A DNA stretch of 64,000 nucleotides from Salsipaludibacter albus (GCF_019798055.1 NZ_JAHOPH010000003.1:1-64000), one strand, 5' to 3'. Positions 54,161 through 63,016 are shown, numbered from the stretch's first letter. Program-made: numbers and translations. The notes: a model not told the origin generated them from the letters alone.

Positions 54161-54833
54161 GCAAGACAAGCTCTCGGCGGTTGGCCTTCTCGCAAAGATC
54201 AATGGTATCGTGATATGGATGGTCGAAAAGGGGCTGGCCGACGATCAACGGTTTTCATATATAGTCGATGAGGGCACATCAGAACTTGTTACGTACCCGT
54301 CGGAACTCGACTATTCATACGTTCTCAGAGAGAGACCATATGATGAGACATATAACGCATTGAAACGGTCGAGAGCATACAGCCTTTCACTCCTGGATGG
54401 CGGGCTCGTGCAGATGTCGTACAGGGTTGAGGGCGAAGCGTGTGTGTGGCATCGCTTGGCGTACCTACCTAGCCCCTCATTGGAGCCATATCAGAACGAT
54501 CCGGAGCGATATGAGCGTGATGTCATGTTTGCTGAGGTCATGGATACAAGGATCGTTACCACTCCGTTGCGTTTCGACTTTGACCCCGCTTCAGCCGATA
54601 GCGCTGAGCACCCGTCCTCCCACCTGACTTTGGGCCAGTACACAAACTGTCGTATTCCTGTTTCTGCACCTGTAGCCCCAGACAGTTTCGTGGACCTGAT
54701 TCTCAGGAGCTTCTACAACACCGCCGCCCGACGCCTATCTGAGTCGATGCCACGCGATGGCCCTAGGTTCCCAAACTGTCTGCATCCCGATCATGAACCC
54801 CAAATTCACCTTCGAGTCCCTTCGCGGAACTAG
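54150..54833 (+). CDS. DUF2290 family protein paired with the helicase
   Basis: 227 residues. The segment HLTLGQYTNCRIPVS, followed by the LILRSFYNTAARRL end, is the DUF2290 signature as I remember it. No catalytic motif is obvious. It starts with ATG 11 bases before the helicase stop, indicating coupled translation. AT-rich codons like those of the helicase indicate recent joint transfer. It may act as sensor, adaptor or effector for the helicase. Confidence 0.72.
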   Translation: MKSEQDKLSAVGLLAKINGIVIWMVEKGLADDQRFSYIVDEGTSELVTYPSELDYSYVLRERPYDETYNALKRSRAYSLSLLDGGLVQMSYRVEGEACVWHRLAYLPSPSLEPYQNDPERYERDVMFAEVMDTRIVTTPLRFDFDPASADSAEHPSSHLTLGQYTNCRIPVSAPVAPDSFVDLILRSFYNTAARRLSESMPRDGPRFPNCLHPDHEPQIHLRVPSRN

Positions 54834-54907
54834 CGGTGCGCAGCAACCGGGACTCGGGCATATGACCGCTTGGCCCCGGTGGCGTGGTCGAGGTGAGTGG
54901 TTGACCG

Positions 54908-55681
54908 TCAACTTGCCGGAAGTGCATAGGAGAGGATGTAGCGGTCGGCAGCCTTGATGGTGTCGCACAGCTCCAGGACTTTGCCGTCAGCACTGATGGC
55001 GTGGCGCACGACCCGCACCACGGGTACTCCGGCCGCCAGTTCAAGCGCGCGTGCTTCGTCAGGGTGGGGCATGCGAGCTGACACGTCCTCAGTGAACTGT
55101 TCGAGGCGGTGGCCGAGATCCTCGAGTCGTGCATAGATTCCACCAGGGCCCGTGTTCTCTTCGGCGATCGCGGTGCCTGCTGCGATCTCAAGGGGAAGAT
55201 ACGAGGTTGCGATCTCGATCGGTTCCCCGGCATCGAGGTATCGCCGTCGTCGTACGAGGACCTCTTCACGCGCGTCAAGTCCCAAGGCGGTGGCAACCCA
55301 CTCGGGCGCCTGCTCGGCTCCGACATAATCCACCTCCACTGTCGCCGCTCGTCCTTCGGCCTCCATCTCGGCCAAGAAGGCTGCTCGCCCCTCCTCGCGG
55401 TGGCGGCGGGCGAAGCGGTCATGGGCCAGACGATGGATCGGAGCCCGCGCGCGCACGAACGCCCCCTTGCCGTGGTGAACCTCGATGAGTCCCTCGGTGC
55501 GGAGTTCGGCCAGGGCTTGCCGCACGGTTCCGCGGGCGGCGCCGTAACGTTCCATGAGTGATCGCTCGCTGGGAACCTTGCTCCCTGGTTGCAGATCGCC
55601 GTCATCGATGTCAGATCTCAGTTGGTCTGCGATCTGGCGGTACGCCGGGCGGTCGCTCCGGCGGTCAAGCGCGTCAGTCAC
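54908..55681 (-). CDS. GntR-family regulator with UTRA domain
   Basis: 257 residues: N-terminal winged helix (PAYRQIADQLRSDIDDGDLQ, VPSERSLMERYGAARGTVRQ) and a C-terminal UTRA ligand domain. Of the HutC type, like KorSA of pSAM2-class integrative elements. The start is uncertain (GTG at 55681 or 55708). A GTCTGGAC site, 7 of 8 to the HutC half-palindrome GTMTAKAC, lies between it and the divergent NUDIX gene, suggesting that it represses both. Confidence 0.88.
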   Translation of the reverse strand: MTDALDRRSDRPAYRQIADQLRSDIDDGDLQPGSKVPSERSLMERYGAARGTVRQALAELRTEGLIEVHHGKGAFVRARAPIHRLAHDRFARRHREEGRAAFLAEMEAEGRAATVEVDYVGAEQAPEWVATALGLDAREEVLVRRRRYLDAGEPIEIATSYLPLEIAAGTAIAEENTGPGGIYARLEDLGHRLEQFTEDVSARMPHPDEARALELAAGVPVVRVVRHAISADGKVLELCDTIKAADRYILSYALPAS

Positions 55682-55697
55682 CTGAAGTCCTACACTC

Positions 55698-55705
55698 GTC
55701 TGGAC
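55698..55705. promoter_or_regulatory. Candidate GntR (HutC-type) operator
   Basis: GTCTGGAC matches the family consensus GTMTAKAC at 7 of 8 positions and sits between the divergent regulator and NUDIX genes. Confidence 0.5.
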
Positions 55706-55734
55706 CACTCGACCGTACCGTTCGGAGCTCGTCA

Positions 55735-56166
55735 GTGATCGAGCCTGCACCGAGGCACTCCGTCAGCGTGGCCGCGGCCGTGGTCAATGACCGCGAGCAA
55801 GTGTTGGCTATCCAGCGTCGCGACAATGGTCACTGGGAACCGCCGGGTGGGGTTCTGGAGCTCAGCGAGTCGATCGAGGACGGGTTGCGGCGCGAAGTCC
55901 GGGAGGAGACTGGTGTCGAAGTCGACGTTGTGCGCCTCACGGGCGTCTACAAGAACATGAGGCGGGGGATTGTCGCCCTCGTGTTTCGGTGTCGTCCAGC
56001 TGCTGGACGTGCGACGCCCACCGAGGAGTCCGCGGCTTCGGCCTGGCTGGACGCCGAGGACATCGAGGCATCCATGGACGAGGCGTATGCAGTTCGTCTA
56101 CTAGACGCGCTGGGTGACAGTCCGGAAGTTGCGGTGCGATCTCATGATGGCATGAACCTCTTGTAG
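55735..56166 (+). CDS. NUDIX hydrolase, Pif-like
   Basis: 143 residues. The NUDIX box is complete: GGVLELSESIEDGLRREVRE continues into EETGV. In actinomycete integrative elements such a gene next to a GntR regulator corresponds to pif, which limits redundant transfer; that role is by analogy. GTG at 55735, divergent from the GntR gene. Confidence 0.88.
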   Translation: MIEPAPRHSVSVAAAVVNDREQVLAIQRRDNGHWEPPGGVLELSESIEDGLRREVREETGVEVDVVRLTGVYKNMRRGIVALVFRCRPAAGRATPTEESAASAWLDAEDIEASMDEAYAVRLLDALGDSPEVAVRSHDGMNLL

Positions 56167-56211
56167 AGGGCTAGGTTTGACGCTCCGCGCGGGATGCCGA
56201 TTCTAGGCCGT

Positions 56212-56291
56212 GTGGTCCGCTGGCCCGCGGGGTAAGCGGGCCCATCCCGGCCGCGGTCAGCGTCGGGTTGGTCCAGGACGGCGGCGATCGC
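56212..56291 (+). repeat. Diverged direct repeat, left copy
   Basis: About 80 bp matching 61465-61545 at roughly 80% identity, same orientation. It shares GCCGCGGTCAGCGTCGGGTT exactly. The two copies flank the NACHT gene. Weaker likeness continues for about 80 bp on the right of each. Confidence 0.65.
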
Positions 56292-56539
56292 GGGATCCCG
56301 GGATCCTGCCAGCCCTACTCCGTTCTCAGCCTCCAGGATCGATCGTGCGCCGGTTGTAGCCTTTCGTCATTCCGGCAGGGGTCGGATGATTGAAGAGCCG
56401 GAATAGGCGCCTTGGTGCCGGGAGAGATGGCGTCGCGTGTTGTCATCCGCCAAGTCTGCGGCGTAGGTGTTGTCGACGGCTCAGGCGAATCGGGCCCGCA
56501 TGTAGCGGTTGACGTGCAGGCCGATGAGTCTCGGGGTTC

Positions 56540-56683
56540 TCAAGCACGCAGGCGAGAGGGGCGGTGCCGGACGATTTGTCCGAAGTTCTCGGGCCGTGAG
56601 GGGGTTGCTCGTCGGGGTCCTGTCCGTGGGGCGTACATGATGATCGCCATGCCGGCCAGGCACACGGTCGCGCCGATGAGATC
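56540..56683 (-). pseudogene. C-terminal fragment of a UPF0060 (YnfA) membrane protein
   Basis: The minus strand reads DLIGATVCLAGMAIIMYAPR, the last helix of YnfA-type proteins, then runs into unrelated residues to a stop at 56540. No N-terminal three helices are found upstream; the break lies at about 56683. A remnant of a larger deleted region. Confidence 0.65.
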
Positions 56684-56794
56684 CTGCTCTACTCCGGCAA
56701 GCCCGACTGGTCCAAGCTCGCCACCATCACCCCGACACCCACGTGAACTCCGAAGCGCCGCAAAGTCGGTTTGGGGTGCGTCACAGCCGGTCGC

Positions 56795-56920
56795 GGACGG
56801 CCTTCACGTGGTCACGGTGGTCAACGCCGTGATCCACGACGGCCACCGTGTTACCGTCGATGACACGGCAGTCGCAGTGCTCGATAAGACCGAGGAAGCC
56901 AGCGCCTCCATGTGGTAGCC
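56795..56920 (+). pseudogene. Gene fragment of unknown origin
   Basis: An open stretch reading VADGLHVVTVVNAVIHDGHR and onward to a TAG at 56918-56920. Codon third positions are GC-rich as in a real gene, but there is no start and no family is recognised. Likely the 3' end of a deleted gene. Confidence 0.4.
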
Positions 56921-56987
56921 GGGGCCTGGTGCCCAGGAGTTGAGTAGGGGTATCGACTCGTCTTGCGGGACAATTGTTGGCTATCGT

Positions 56988-59900
56988 TCAGAGAGTCGCA
57001 GGCAGACCTAGCTCATGGCGGCGAGCGAGGGTCTCGAGACCGCTGCGTTTTGACGCAATCAGGGTAGAGCAAAGGGCCTGAGCGAGCTCGTTATCCAGCG
57101 AATTGAAGTCATCGCGACCGTCCAAGACTGTACGGATGAAGTTGACGTTGGTGCGTTCTCCCAGTCCAGATATCGCAGGCAGTACGCGTGATACGACGAG
57201 CCGTGACGGCGCAAAGGGCTCTTCGCGCATTCGGTTGACAAGGGCAGAAACTCTGCCATAGTCGACATCGGAAGGATCAACGTGAAGACGAAGCCAGTCC
57301 ACAAATACTTCCGAAACTAGCGTGTCGGATATGTCGAGAAGGAGCGCGGCCTCCTCTTCGGAGGCATTCATCGCGATGTATCGAGCCAGTCCTTCAGAGA
57401 AGTGCGTTCGCACGAAGCGATCAGGAAACGTGTCGACCCCATGATCGAGCCATGAGTGTTCGAGGGAGGGATCCAAATCGAGGCTCGAAAAAAGAGAGCC
57501 GAGTTCGTCCCAGCAACTGTCCTGGCGCAGAATAGACTCTAGGAAGAAGCGAAAAATAAGTGGCGATCCGAGAATCTGCCGCCTAAGCGATGCCACGGCC
57601 TCGGCACACCCAACAGCCCTTGCCGACAATCTAAAGCCGTTGTCCGTCCAGAGTGCGAGACTATCGACTATCCAACCCCTTACGGCCGCATCCTGCACTG
57701 CAGGAAGTTCCTCAGCGATGGTCGTCGCGACCTCGGACCGATCGCCCCCCCGCCGGAAAGACAAGTCAAGTACTTGTAGATAGGGAAACCCCTGGGAACC
57801 CAGGAAGGCTGAAGTCCAACTAGCGGGAGCCGGGGCCTGCAAATCAGATATCTTGAAGCCAGCCGTCGTCCAGCGCTCTTCCGTTGCCAGCAGCCCGTCC
57901 ACTGTCACGCGAGGAAGGTCGTTGACCGCAGCCCGCACGACATCCCATCCATGATGACCGCCAGCAGCGATGAGGATCGCAAGAGGCCACGGGAAGGATG
58001 AAGACACAAAGTCGCGCTGAACTTCTCCCAATGCTTCGAGAACATCTACCATCGCCCGCAAGTCTAGATCTGAGTCCGTTCTCAACAGGCGCACGAGTGG
58101 TCTCAGAGAGGCCCACCCAGGCTGCTCAAGTGAAAGCAGCCACTCCAAGTCACCGGCGATAACTCCGTCGCTGTCTCTGAGGGATGTAAAACTGACTCTA
58201 GCAACAGAACCCGAGGGACTAGAGCGCAAGTCACCATCATCTTCCCTTCGCAGTAAAGCCGAGACAGATCTGCGCCCCTTTCCTAGGTGAATCGTGCGCG
58301 CATCCAAAACATGTTCGAGATCATGGCCACCTAGCAAGAAAGAAGTGTCAATTGGTATCGGTCCTGACATCTCCAGCGAATCTCGAATTAGATCGAGGGA
58401 CGTGCCAGCCAGAACAGGCGAATGGATGTGGGCAGCCACAATCCCCGACTGCGTCAGCTCCTCGAGCATTTCTGGCTCTTCGAGCCGTTCTCGGACTCGA
58501 TCGGAACGATCGGCCAGGTCGAGCGCAAAGGACAGAAGGGGAATGTCCGGGTTGGATGCGGCCAGCTTCTCAAGGACAAAGTGTTCAAACACCTCTAGCG
58601 CAGCGTGGTCATCCAGCATAGTAGCGGCGTGGATCCAGCCGTGGCCACGCTTTCCAACAGCCTTAAGGACTTCACGTGCGAGGGACTTCCGAAACTTCGG
58701 GGCACTTACCGAACCGTCCTCAAGTAGATCTCGAGCCAAGTCCGCACCCGCGCAGTACCACCCGAGCAAGAAGTCTTCCGTAGGCTCGTTCAAGAATTGG
58801 CATGTCTGAACGACAACTCGGCCCAAGTAGCCACGCCTGGCAAAGATGCCTCCGGCAAAGAAGAGAAGCACATTGCGCCAGCTTGTCAGCGCACCCATGT
58901 ACTCGAAACGAGCCTCAACCTCGTCGTCAGGGGCGTCGAGCAACGCCTGAGCTGCCATGAACTCTTGAAGTGAGCGGATCTCGAAACCTACTTGAAACTC
59001 CTCTAGCTCTACTAGGAAGACCAGCCGCTGAGCAGCGGCTTCCATAATTTGCTCGGAAATTTGTTCCAGTTCATCCCCTGAGTAGCCTTGGCTAGTGAGT
59101 TGTCTGCGAACGATGGTTCGCAATTCATTCCGCGAGAGTCGGGCGTCCGTTCCACCGCTTGACTCAGCCTCGATCTGCAGTCGGAGACCAACGTGCCTGT
59201 GAATAGCCTCGATGTCGATCCTGTGGCTTCGCAGGATCGCACTGGTATCGATGCCGCGTTCGAGCTCTCTGTTGTACATGACAGTGAAGTATGAGTCGAA
59301 GAGTTCAAATCTCTCGCGTGGCGGCGCTCCGATACGCTCCAGCAACGTAGTCATAATTGTGACTTGCAGAGGCGTGGTCATGAGCCGTTGAGTAGAAGGT
59401 TCTTCGGCGGCAGTGTTCAACCTTCTAACTGTGGTGCGCTGCTTCTCGGTGTCGCCACGGAACCGAGCGGTGACCAGCTTCTTTGCGTATGAAAGCGCGG
59501 ACCTCGCGTCCAGGTTTTGAAGCGTCAGATGTATATATCCATCTTCGAACTCCGCCGAGTATCCCTGCGGTCTTGTGGTAACTACTAATTGCAAGTTCGT
59601 ATCGGGAGATGCGACATCCACTGATAGTTCCGTGATTGCCTGGACAACGTCAGACCGATTCGACGAAGCGGGCACTTCGTCAAGCCCGTCCAACAAGATT
59701 GCGACGGGTGTCTTGCGAAGCCACTCTCGAAGTTGTGCGACAGAAAGATCTAGATCGGCAATCTCGGAGAGGCGCTTGCATAGGTACCGGATCAGCGATT
59801 GAGAGTTGCTAGTATCAAGCCACTTTGCGAATGACGGTAGATCAACGTGGAACGGAAACCGCGAGACCGGAGGTAGGGTCAAGGCTTCACTGGCGAGGCC

Positions 59901-60863
59901 TTCTTCGACGTCCCGAAGGATCTTGATGGTTTCCTCTGATAGCCTGTCCTTCGGTACTCGACCAAGAATGGCGGCCCGCTGAGCTTGGGCATAGAACTGG
60001 ATGATGGTGGACTTGCCTTGACCTGGCCCCCCAAGCAAGACGAATCGTGATTCGAGTCGACTCTTCGCCTGCGATCTCGAATCTTCGGACTCCATACTGA
60101 TGGGTTGTTGCCCTCCTGACAAGAGAGCATTCATGACTGTCTGAGACGGTTCTCCCCGTCCGCGCCCCCTTGTCTGAGTACCTGCTTGAACATCGATGTC
60201 CGTGAAGACGTTTCCAATCAGGATCCGACGATCGGTGGAGACGGTAGTTTGTTCCAAGCGGGCGTATTGGTCCCTCAGGAACTCCTTTTGCATGGCCAGC
60301 TCAATGCCTTGACGAACAGTTTCTTCGAAATCTTTAACTTGTTCACACAAGACGGCTATTATGTCAGAAGGCGTTATGAACTCCGAGTAGGTTTTGCGGA
60401 CGGTGTCATGAATATCTAGTAATCTGCAGAGTTCAGAGTAGTCCCATACTCGGTAGTCGATCAGGGAGGAGTTCTGCTGGTACTCCTTGAGTTTTCGGCT
60501 AGCTGAATCCTTTCCGCCCGTTCTCAGAACTCCACTTAGCGATACATTTGTGGCAAATATATAATAGGCGGGAATCCTTTTTGCGTCTGATAGAGATTTG
60601 AGCTCACTGGACAATTGGCTGAGCGCCCAAGGGGAATCATTTTGTTTCAGTACCTGGCGATACTTGACTTGAATTATGCCTGGCTTGTCCCACGCAGCGT
60701 CATCCGATCGATATTTCGGTACCTCTCGAAACGTCCCGTCGCGCTGCCCGTCTCGTCCGTCCCCGAATACCACGGTCGTTGGGCCAAGTTCCGCTTTGGC
60801 CAAGGCGCCAACCATGTGTTCGAAGTACCTGGGCCCGAGGCGTTGGAAGTCATAATCGCTCAT
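56988..60863 (-). CDS. STAND NTPase: Mrr-like nuclease - NACHT - repeat sensor
   Basis: 1291 residues, low GC. The N terminus is a restriction-endonuclease-like domain (residues 1 to about 150): FEHMVGAL, FGDGRDGQRD (Asp38) and IIQVKYR (Gln65-x-Lys67). The NACHT ATPase follows: Walker A GGPGQGKST (about 277-285), Walker B AILLDGLDEVP (about 386-396), sensor VVTTRPQGYS, and the EFMAAQALL end. The last 600 residues are helical, resembling HEAT-like repeats and probably the sensor. This order matches bacterial NLR-like defence proteins (Avs/bNACHT). ATG at 60863 is preferred (AGGA 8 bases before) over 60872. Expected to kill infected cells by DNA cleavage after sensing a phage protein. Confidence 0.88.
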   Translation of the reverse strand: MSDYDFQRLGPRYFEHMVGALAKAELGPTTVVFGDGRDGQRDGTFREVPKYRSDDAAWDKPGIIQVKYRQVLKQNDSPWALSQLSSELKSLSDAKRIPAYYIFATNVSLSGVLRTGGKDSASRKLKEYQQNSSLIDYRVWDYSELCRLLDIHDTVRKTYSEFITPSDIIAVLCEQVKDFEETVRQGIELAMQKEFLRDQYARLEQTTVSTDRRILIGNVFTDIDVQAGTQTRGRGRGEPSQTVMNALLSGGQQPISMESEDSRSQAKSRLESRFVLLGGPGQGKSTIIQFYAQAQRAAILGRVPKDRLSEETIKILRDVEEGLASEALTLPPVSRFPFHVDLPSFAKWLDTSNSQSLIRYLCKRLSEIADLDLSVAQLREWLRKTPVAILLDGLDEVPASSNRSDVVQAITELSVDVASPDTNLQLVVTTRPQGYSAEFEDGYIHLTLQNLDARSALSYAKKLVTARFRGDTEKQRTTVRRLNTAAEEPSTQRLMTTPLQVTIMTTLLERIGAPPRERFELFDSYFTVMYNRELERGIDTSAILRSHRIDIEAIHRHVGLRLQIEAESSGGTDARLSRNELRTIVRRQLTSQGYSGDELEQISEQIMEAAAQRLVFLVELEEFQVGFEIRSLQEFMAAQALLDAPDDEVEARFEYMGALTSWRNVLLFFAGGIFARRGYLGRVVVQTCQFLNEPTEDFLLGWYCAGADLARDLLEDGSVSAPKFRKSLAREVLKAVGKRGHGWIHAATMLDDHAALEVFEHFVLEKLAASNPDIPLLSFALDLADRSDRVRERLEEPEMLEELTQSGIVAAHIHSPVLAGTSLDLIRDSLEMSGPIPIDTSFLLGGHDLEHVLDARTIHLGKGRRSVSALLRREDDGDLRSSPSGSVARVSFTSLRDSDGVIAGDLEWLLSLEQPGWASLRPLVRLLRTDSDLDLRAMVDVLEALGEVQRDFVSSSFPWPLAILIAAGGHHGWDVVRAAVNDLPRVTVDGLLATEERWTTAGFKISDLQAPAPASWTSAFLGSQGFPYLQVLDLSFRRGGDRSEVATTIAEELPAVQDAAVRGWIVDSLALWTDNGFRLSARAVGCAEAVASLRRQILGSPLIFRFFLESILRQDSCWDELGSLFSSLDLDPSLEHSWLDHGVDTFPDRFVRTHFSEGLARYIAMNASEEEAALLLDISDTLVSEVFVDWLRLHVDPSDVDYGRVSALVNRMREEPFAPSRLVVSRVLPAISGLGERTNVNFIRTVLDGRDDFNSLDNELAQALCSTLIASKRSGLETLARRHELGLPATL

Positions 60864-61033
60864 ACAGTCCATCCTGCAAACAAGGTGTCCCTCTTGGTGG
60901 AGCGGTCGCGAAGTGCTGATGGGTCTCGACAGTCTTGCGATCAGTCGTGAGATTTCTTGTAGGAGGCTAGCGCTGGATGACTACGGATGGTGGCTGAGGG
61001 AGGTCTGCTTGAGTCCTGCAAATGTGCTAGACG
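60864..61033. other. Upstream region of the NACHT gene
   Basis: 170 bases between the NACHT start and the oxidoreductase remnant; nothing recognisable apart from its presumed promoter. Confidence 0.4.
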
Positions 61034-61225
61034 GAGCCGGCCACCAAGATCCTGATCGACCGCGACACCGACACCATCGTTGGTGCGCACATGTTCGGGC
61101 CTGAGTACGGCGAACTCATCAACTTCTGCGCCCTGGCCATCAAACTCGGCCTCACCACCCGCCAGCTCAAATCCATGACCGCCAGCTACCCAAGTGTGGG
61201 CTCCGACCTCGGATCCATGCTCTGA
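61034..61225 (+). pseudogene. C-terminal remnant of a pyridine nucleotide-disulfide oxidoreductase
   Basis: 64 codons ending in TGA: KILIDRDTDTIVGAHMFGPE continues into ELINFCALAIKLGLTTRQLK and YPSVGSDLGSML, the dimerisation-domain end of mercuric/glutathione reductase-like enzymes. A TAG lies directly upstream in frame and no FAD domain is present. It is a truncated relic, perhaps of a metal-resistance gene. Confidence 0.8.
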
Positions 61226-61464
61226 CACCACAACCTGTCCACCCACTCGCCGCCACGGCACAAGCCGCGGGATGTCTGCGCACTGACCGTCAGGACCTGG
61301 CCCGCCGCCCGACCGGCCGCGCACAGCGATTGTCCTGCTCTCAACAAGGGAGTACGGGTATCTACGGGATCTCCGAGGTTCCGGAGCACCTGAACGGAGC
61401 GGCGCGACATCGCACGCCTGGATATTGCACGCCTCGCAAGGTCCGGATCCTCATTCAAGTCGGC
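61226..61464. other. Gap with no recognised gene
   Basis: About 240 bases without clear coding signal; short minus-strand frames have no known domain. Confidence 0.4.
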
Positions 61465-61545
61465 GTGGTCCGTTGGCCCGCGGGGTTGGCGGGCCGGGGT
61501 TGTGCCGCGGTCAGCGTCGGGTTGGACCAGGGCGGCGGCGATCGC
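61465..61545 (+). repeat. Diverged direct repeat, right copy
   Basis: Right partner of 56212-56291 (see there). Lies 240 bp after the oxidoreductase remnant. Confidence 0.65.
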
Positions 61546-61975
61546 ACTGTTGGTGGAGCCTCCCATCCCTTCCTTCGTACCCAGCCTTCGGTCGATTGTC
61601 CGTCGGTTTGTAACTCGTGGTCATCTTTCGTGTGCAACGTGGAGGCTGGTCAACGTGGGGTGGCGTCGTGCGAGTGCGGGGTCGGTGCTCAAGGTGCGGC
61701 GATGGCGTGCTGGCGTCGTGGGTCGCAGGTCTGTGGGGAGAGTTGAAGAAGAGGTTGAGTTCGTACAACCTGCGTCGGTTCGACGGTTTGGTCGCGCGCC
61801 GCGTCGCCGTCGAGGATGCCGTCGTCAGTGTCGCGACCTGAGCGCGTCCGGACCTGACCCGCCGAGCGCGACACCATTGATGGGGCAGGACCGGGGCAGG
61901 GGTCGGCGACCTGCTGGCGGCCAGCACCGGAGAGGGCTTCTCCCGACCGGTGCTCGCATGGTCGGTCGCATTAGG
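61546..61975. other. Gap with a doubtful small ORF
   Basis: A 74-residue open frame (61617-61841, +) with a GELKKRLSSYNLRRFDGLVA segment has no recognised domain and no good ribosome site. Otherwise nothing seen. Confidence 0.35.
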
Positions 61976-62508
61976 GTGAACCTGCATGACGTCAGGCCTC
62001 AGGCCATTCTGGTGAGGAGTTCGTCGACTGTGGCCCGAATGCTGGCCATCGTCCTCGATGTGCGAGTCGAGATGAACCCGCTCCACCAAGACCCGGTCCG
62101 TCCGCAGATCGGCCAGCGCGGGTACGTCGTCAACCCGCTTCGCGCTACTCCCTCTGTGAGGCTCGACCCGGACGTTCCGATGTCTGTCCACGAACTGGAA
62201 CCGGACGTGCGCTACCGCAGCTGCGGCTTCGAGTACTTGACGGACGGCGATGGCCTGCCTGCGAGAGTCGAGGTCTCTTGGCTCTGATCGAACCCCGAGC
62301 TCGCTTCCGTCACCGAGCACAACAACGCACCGCGCCCCTAGGGAGTGCGATCAGCCGGGCACACGGTGGGCACATCATCGCGGTCAGTCTCGGAGGCTTC
62401 GCGTCCGGCCCGAACCTCATCCCGCAGGCGGCCAACGTGAACGTGTCCACCTACGCCCGGGTCGAGCACGGATGGCGGCGAGTCGGGGCCGGGGCGATTC
62501 GATCGTGA
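61976..62508 (+). pseudogene. DNA/RNA non-specific endonuclease toxin, split by a -1 frameshift
   Basis: Frame 1 begins at a GTG (61976; or ATG 61958) and carries PMSVHELEPDVRYRSCGFEY and LTDGDGLPARVEVSW before a TGA at 62285. The neighbouring frame continues directly with RARFRHRAQQRTAPLGSAIS, the catalytic HGGHIIAVSLGG, and NLIPQAANVN to a stop at 62508. Joined, they make one domain of the type found at the C terminus of polymorphic and colicin-like toxins (D/GGH...NLVPQ...N). The -1 shift falls between about 62270 and 62287. Decay, programmed shifting or sequencing error are possible. Confidence 0.7.
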
Positions 62509-62521
62509 AGACGGACAGCAT

Positions 62522-63016
62522 CTACCGGTCGCTCAGCTCCATGACGCGCAGGAACATCCAGAGGGCTCGTCCAACGTTCAGGGCCACGAAAACGACCGCC
62601 CACATGGCGACCCACCCGAGCCACCCCCACCCGAAGGACGTGTCGACCACCCAGCTCAGCGCCACCAGACCAGTGCCGAGAAGGGCACGGCCGATCGACA
62701 TGACCCATGTCTTCGTTAACTTCGTCATGGAGCGCTCGTCGCGCAGGTGTGGGCTGCGGCTCCGAACAAGGCGAGCGATGCTCAGGGCGGCCATTAGAAA
62801 GCCGGTGACTGTGGCCAGCCACGTGGCCGACTGCACCATCAGAGTCCTGCGTGAAGCCTCATCGACGACGGCCCACAGGCCGAAGATCCAACTCAGGACG
62901 AGCCCCGTGCCAACCGCAACCGTGGCGATGACGAAGTCCCTGCCAGGGCGATCAAGGATTTGCACTCTGACTTGGCGGTTGCCCCAGCGTCCGAGGGCTA
63001 CCGCCAAGAGAACCAT
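62522..63016 (-). CDS. Four-helix membrane protein of an accessory gene pair
   Basis: 164 residues with four transmembrane helices (FVIATVAVGTGLVLSWIFGL, WLATVTGFLMAALSIA, LLGTGLVALSWVV, WLGWVAMWAVVFVALNVG). ATG at 63016 is preceded by GGAG. It starts 34 bases after the stop of the upstream acidic-protein gene, so both are probably cotranscribed. A membrane effector role in defence is an inference from the arrangement. Confidence 0.65.
   Translation of the reverse strand: MVLLAVALGRWGNRQVRVQILDRPGRDFVIATVAVGTGLVLSWIFGLWAVVDEASRRTLMVQSATWLATVTGFLMAALSIARLVRSRSPHLRDERSMTKLTKTWVMSIGRALLGTGLVALSWVVDTSFGWGWLGWVAMWAVVFVALNVGRALWMFLRVMELSDR

Noticed and set aside
56412-56918. 168-residue open frame between NUDIX and NACHT genes
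   Set aside because: It crosses several unrelated gene fragments on both strands, so it is a chance frame.
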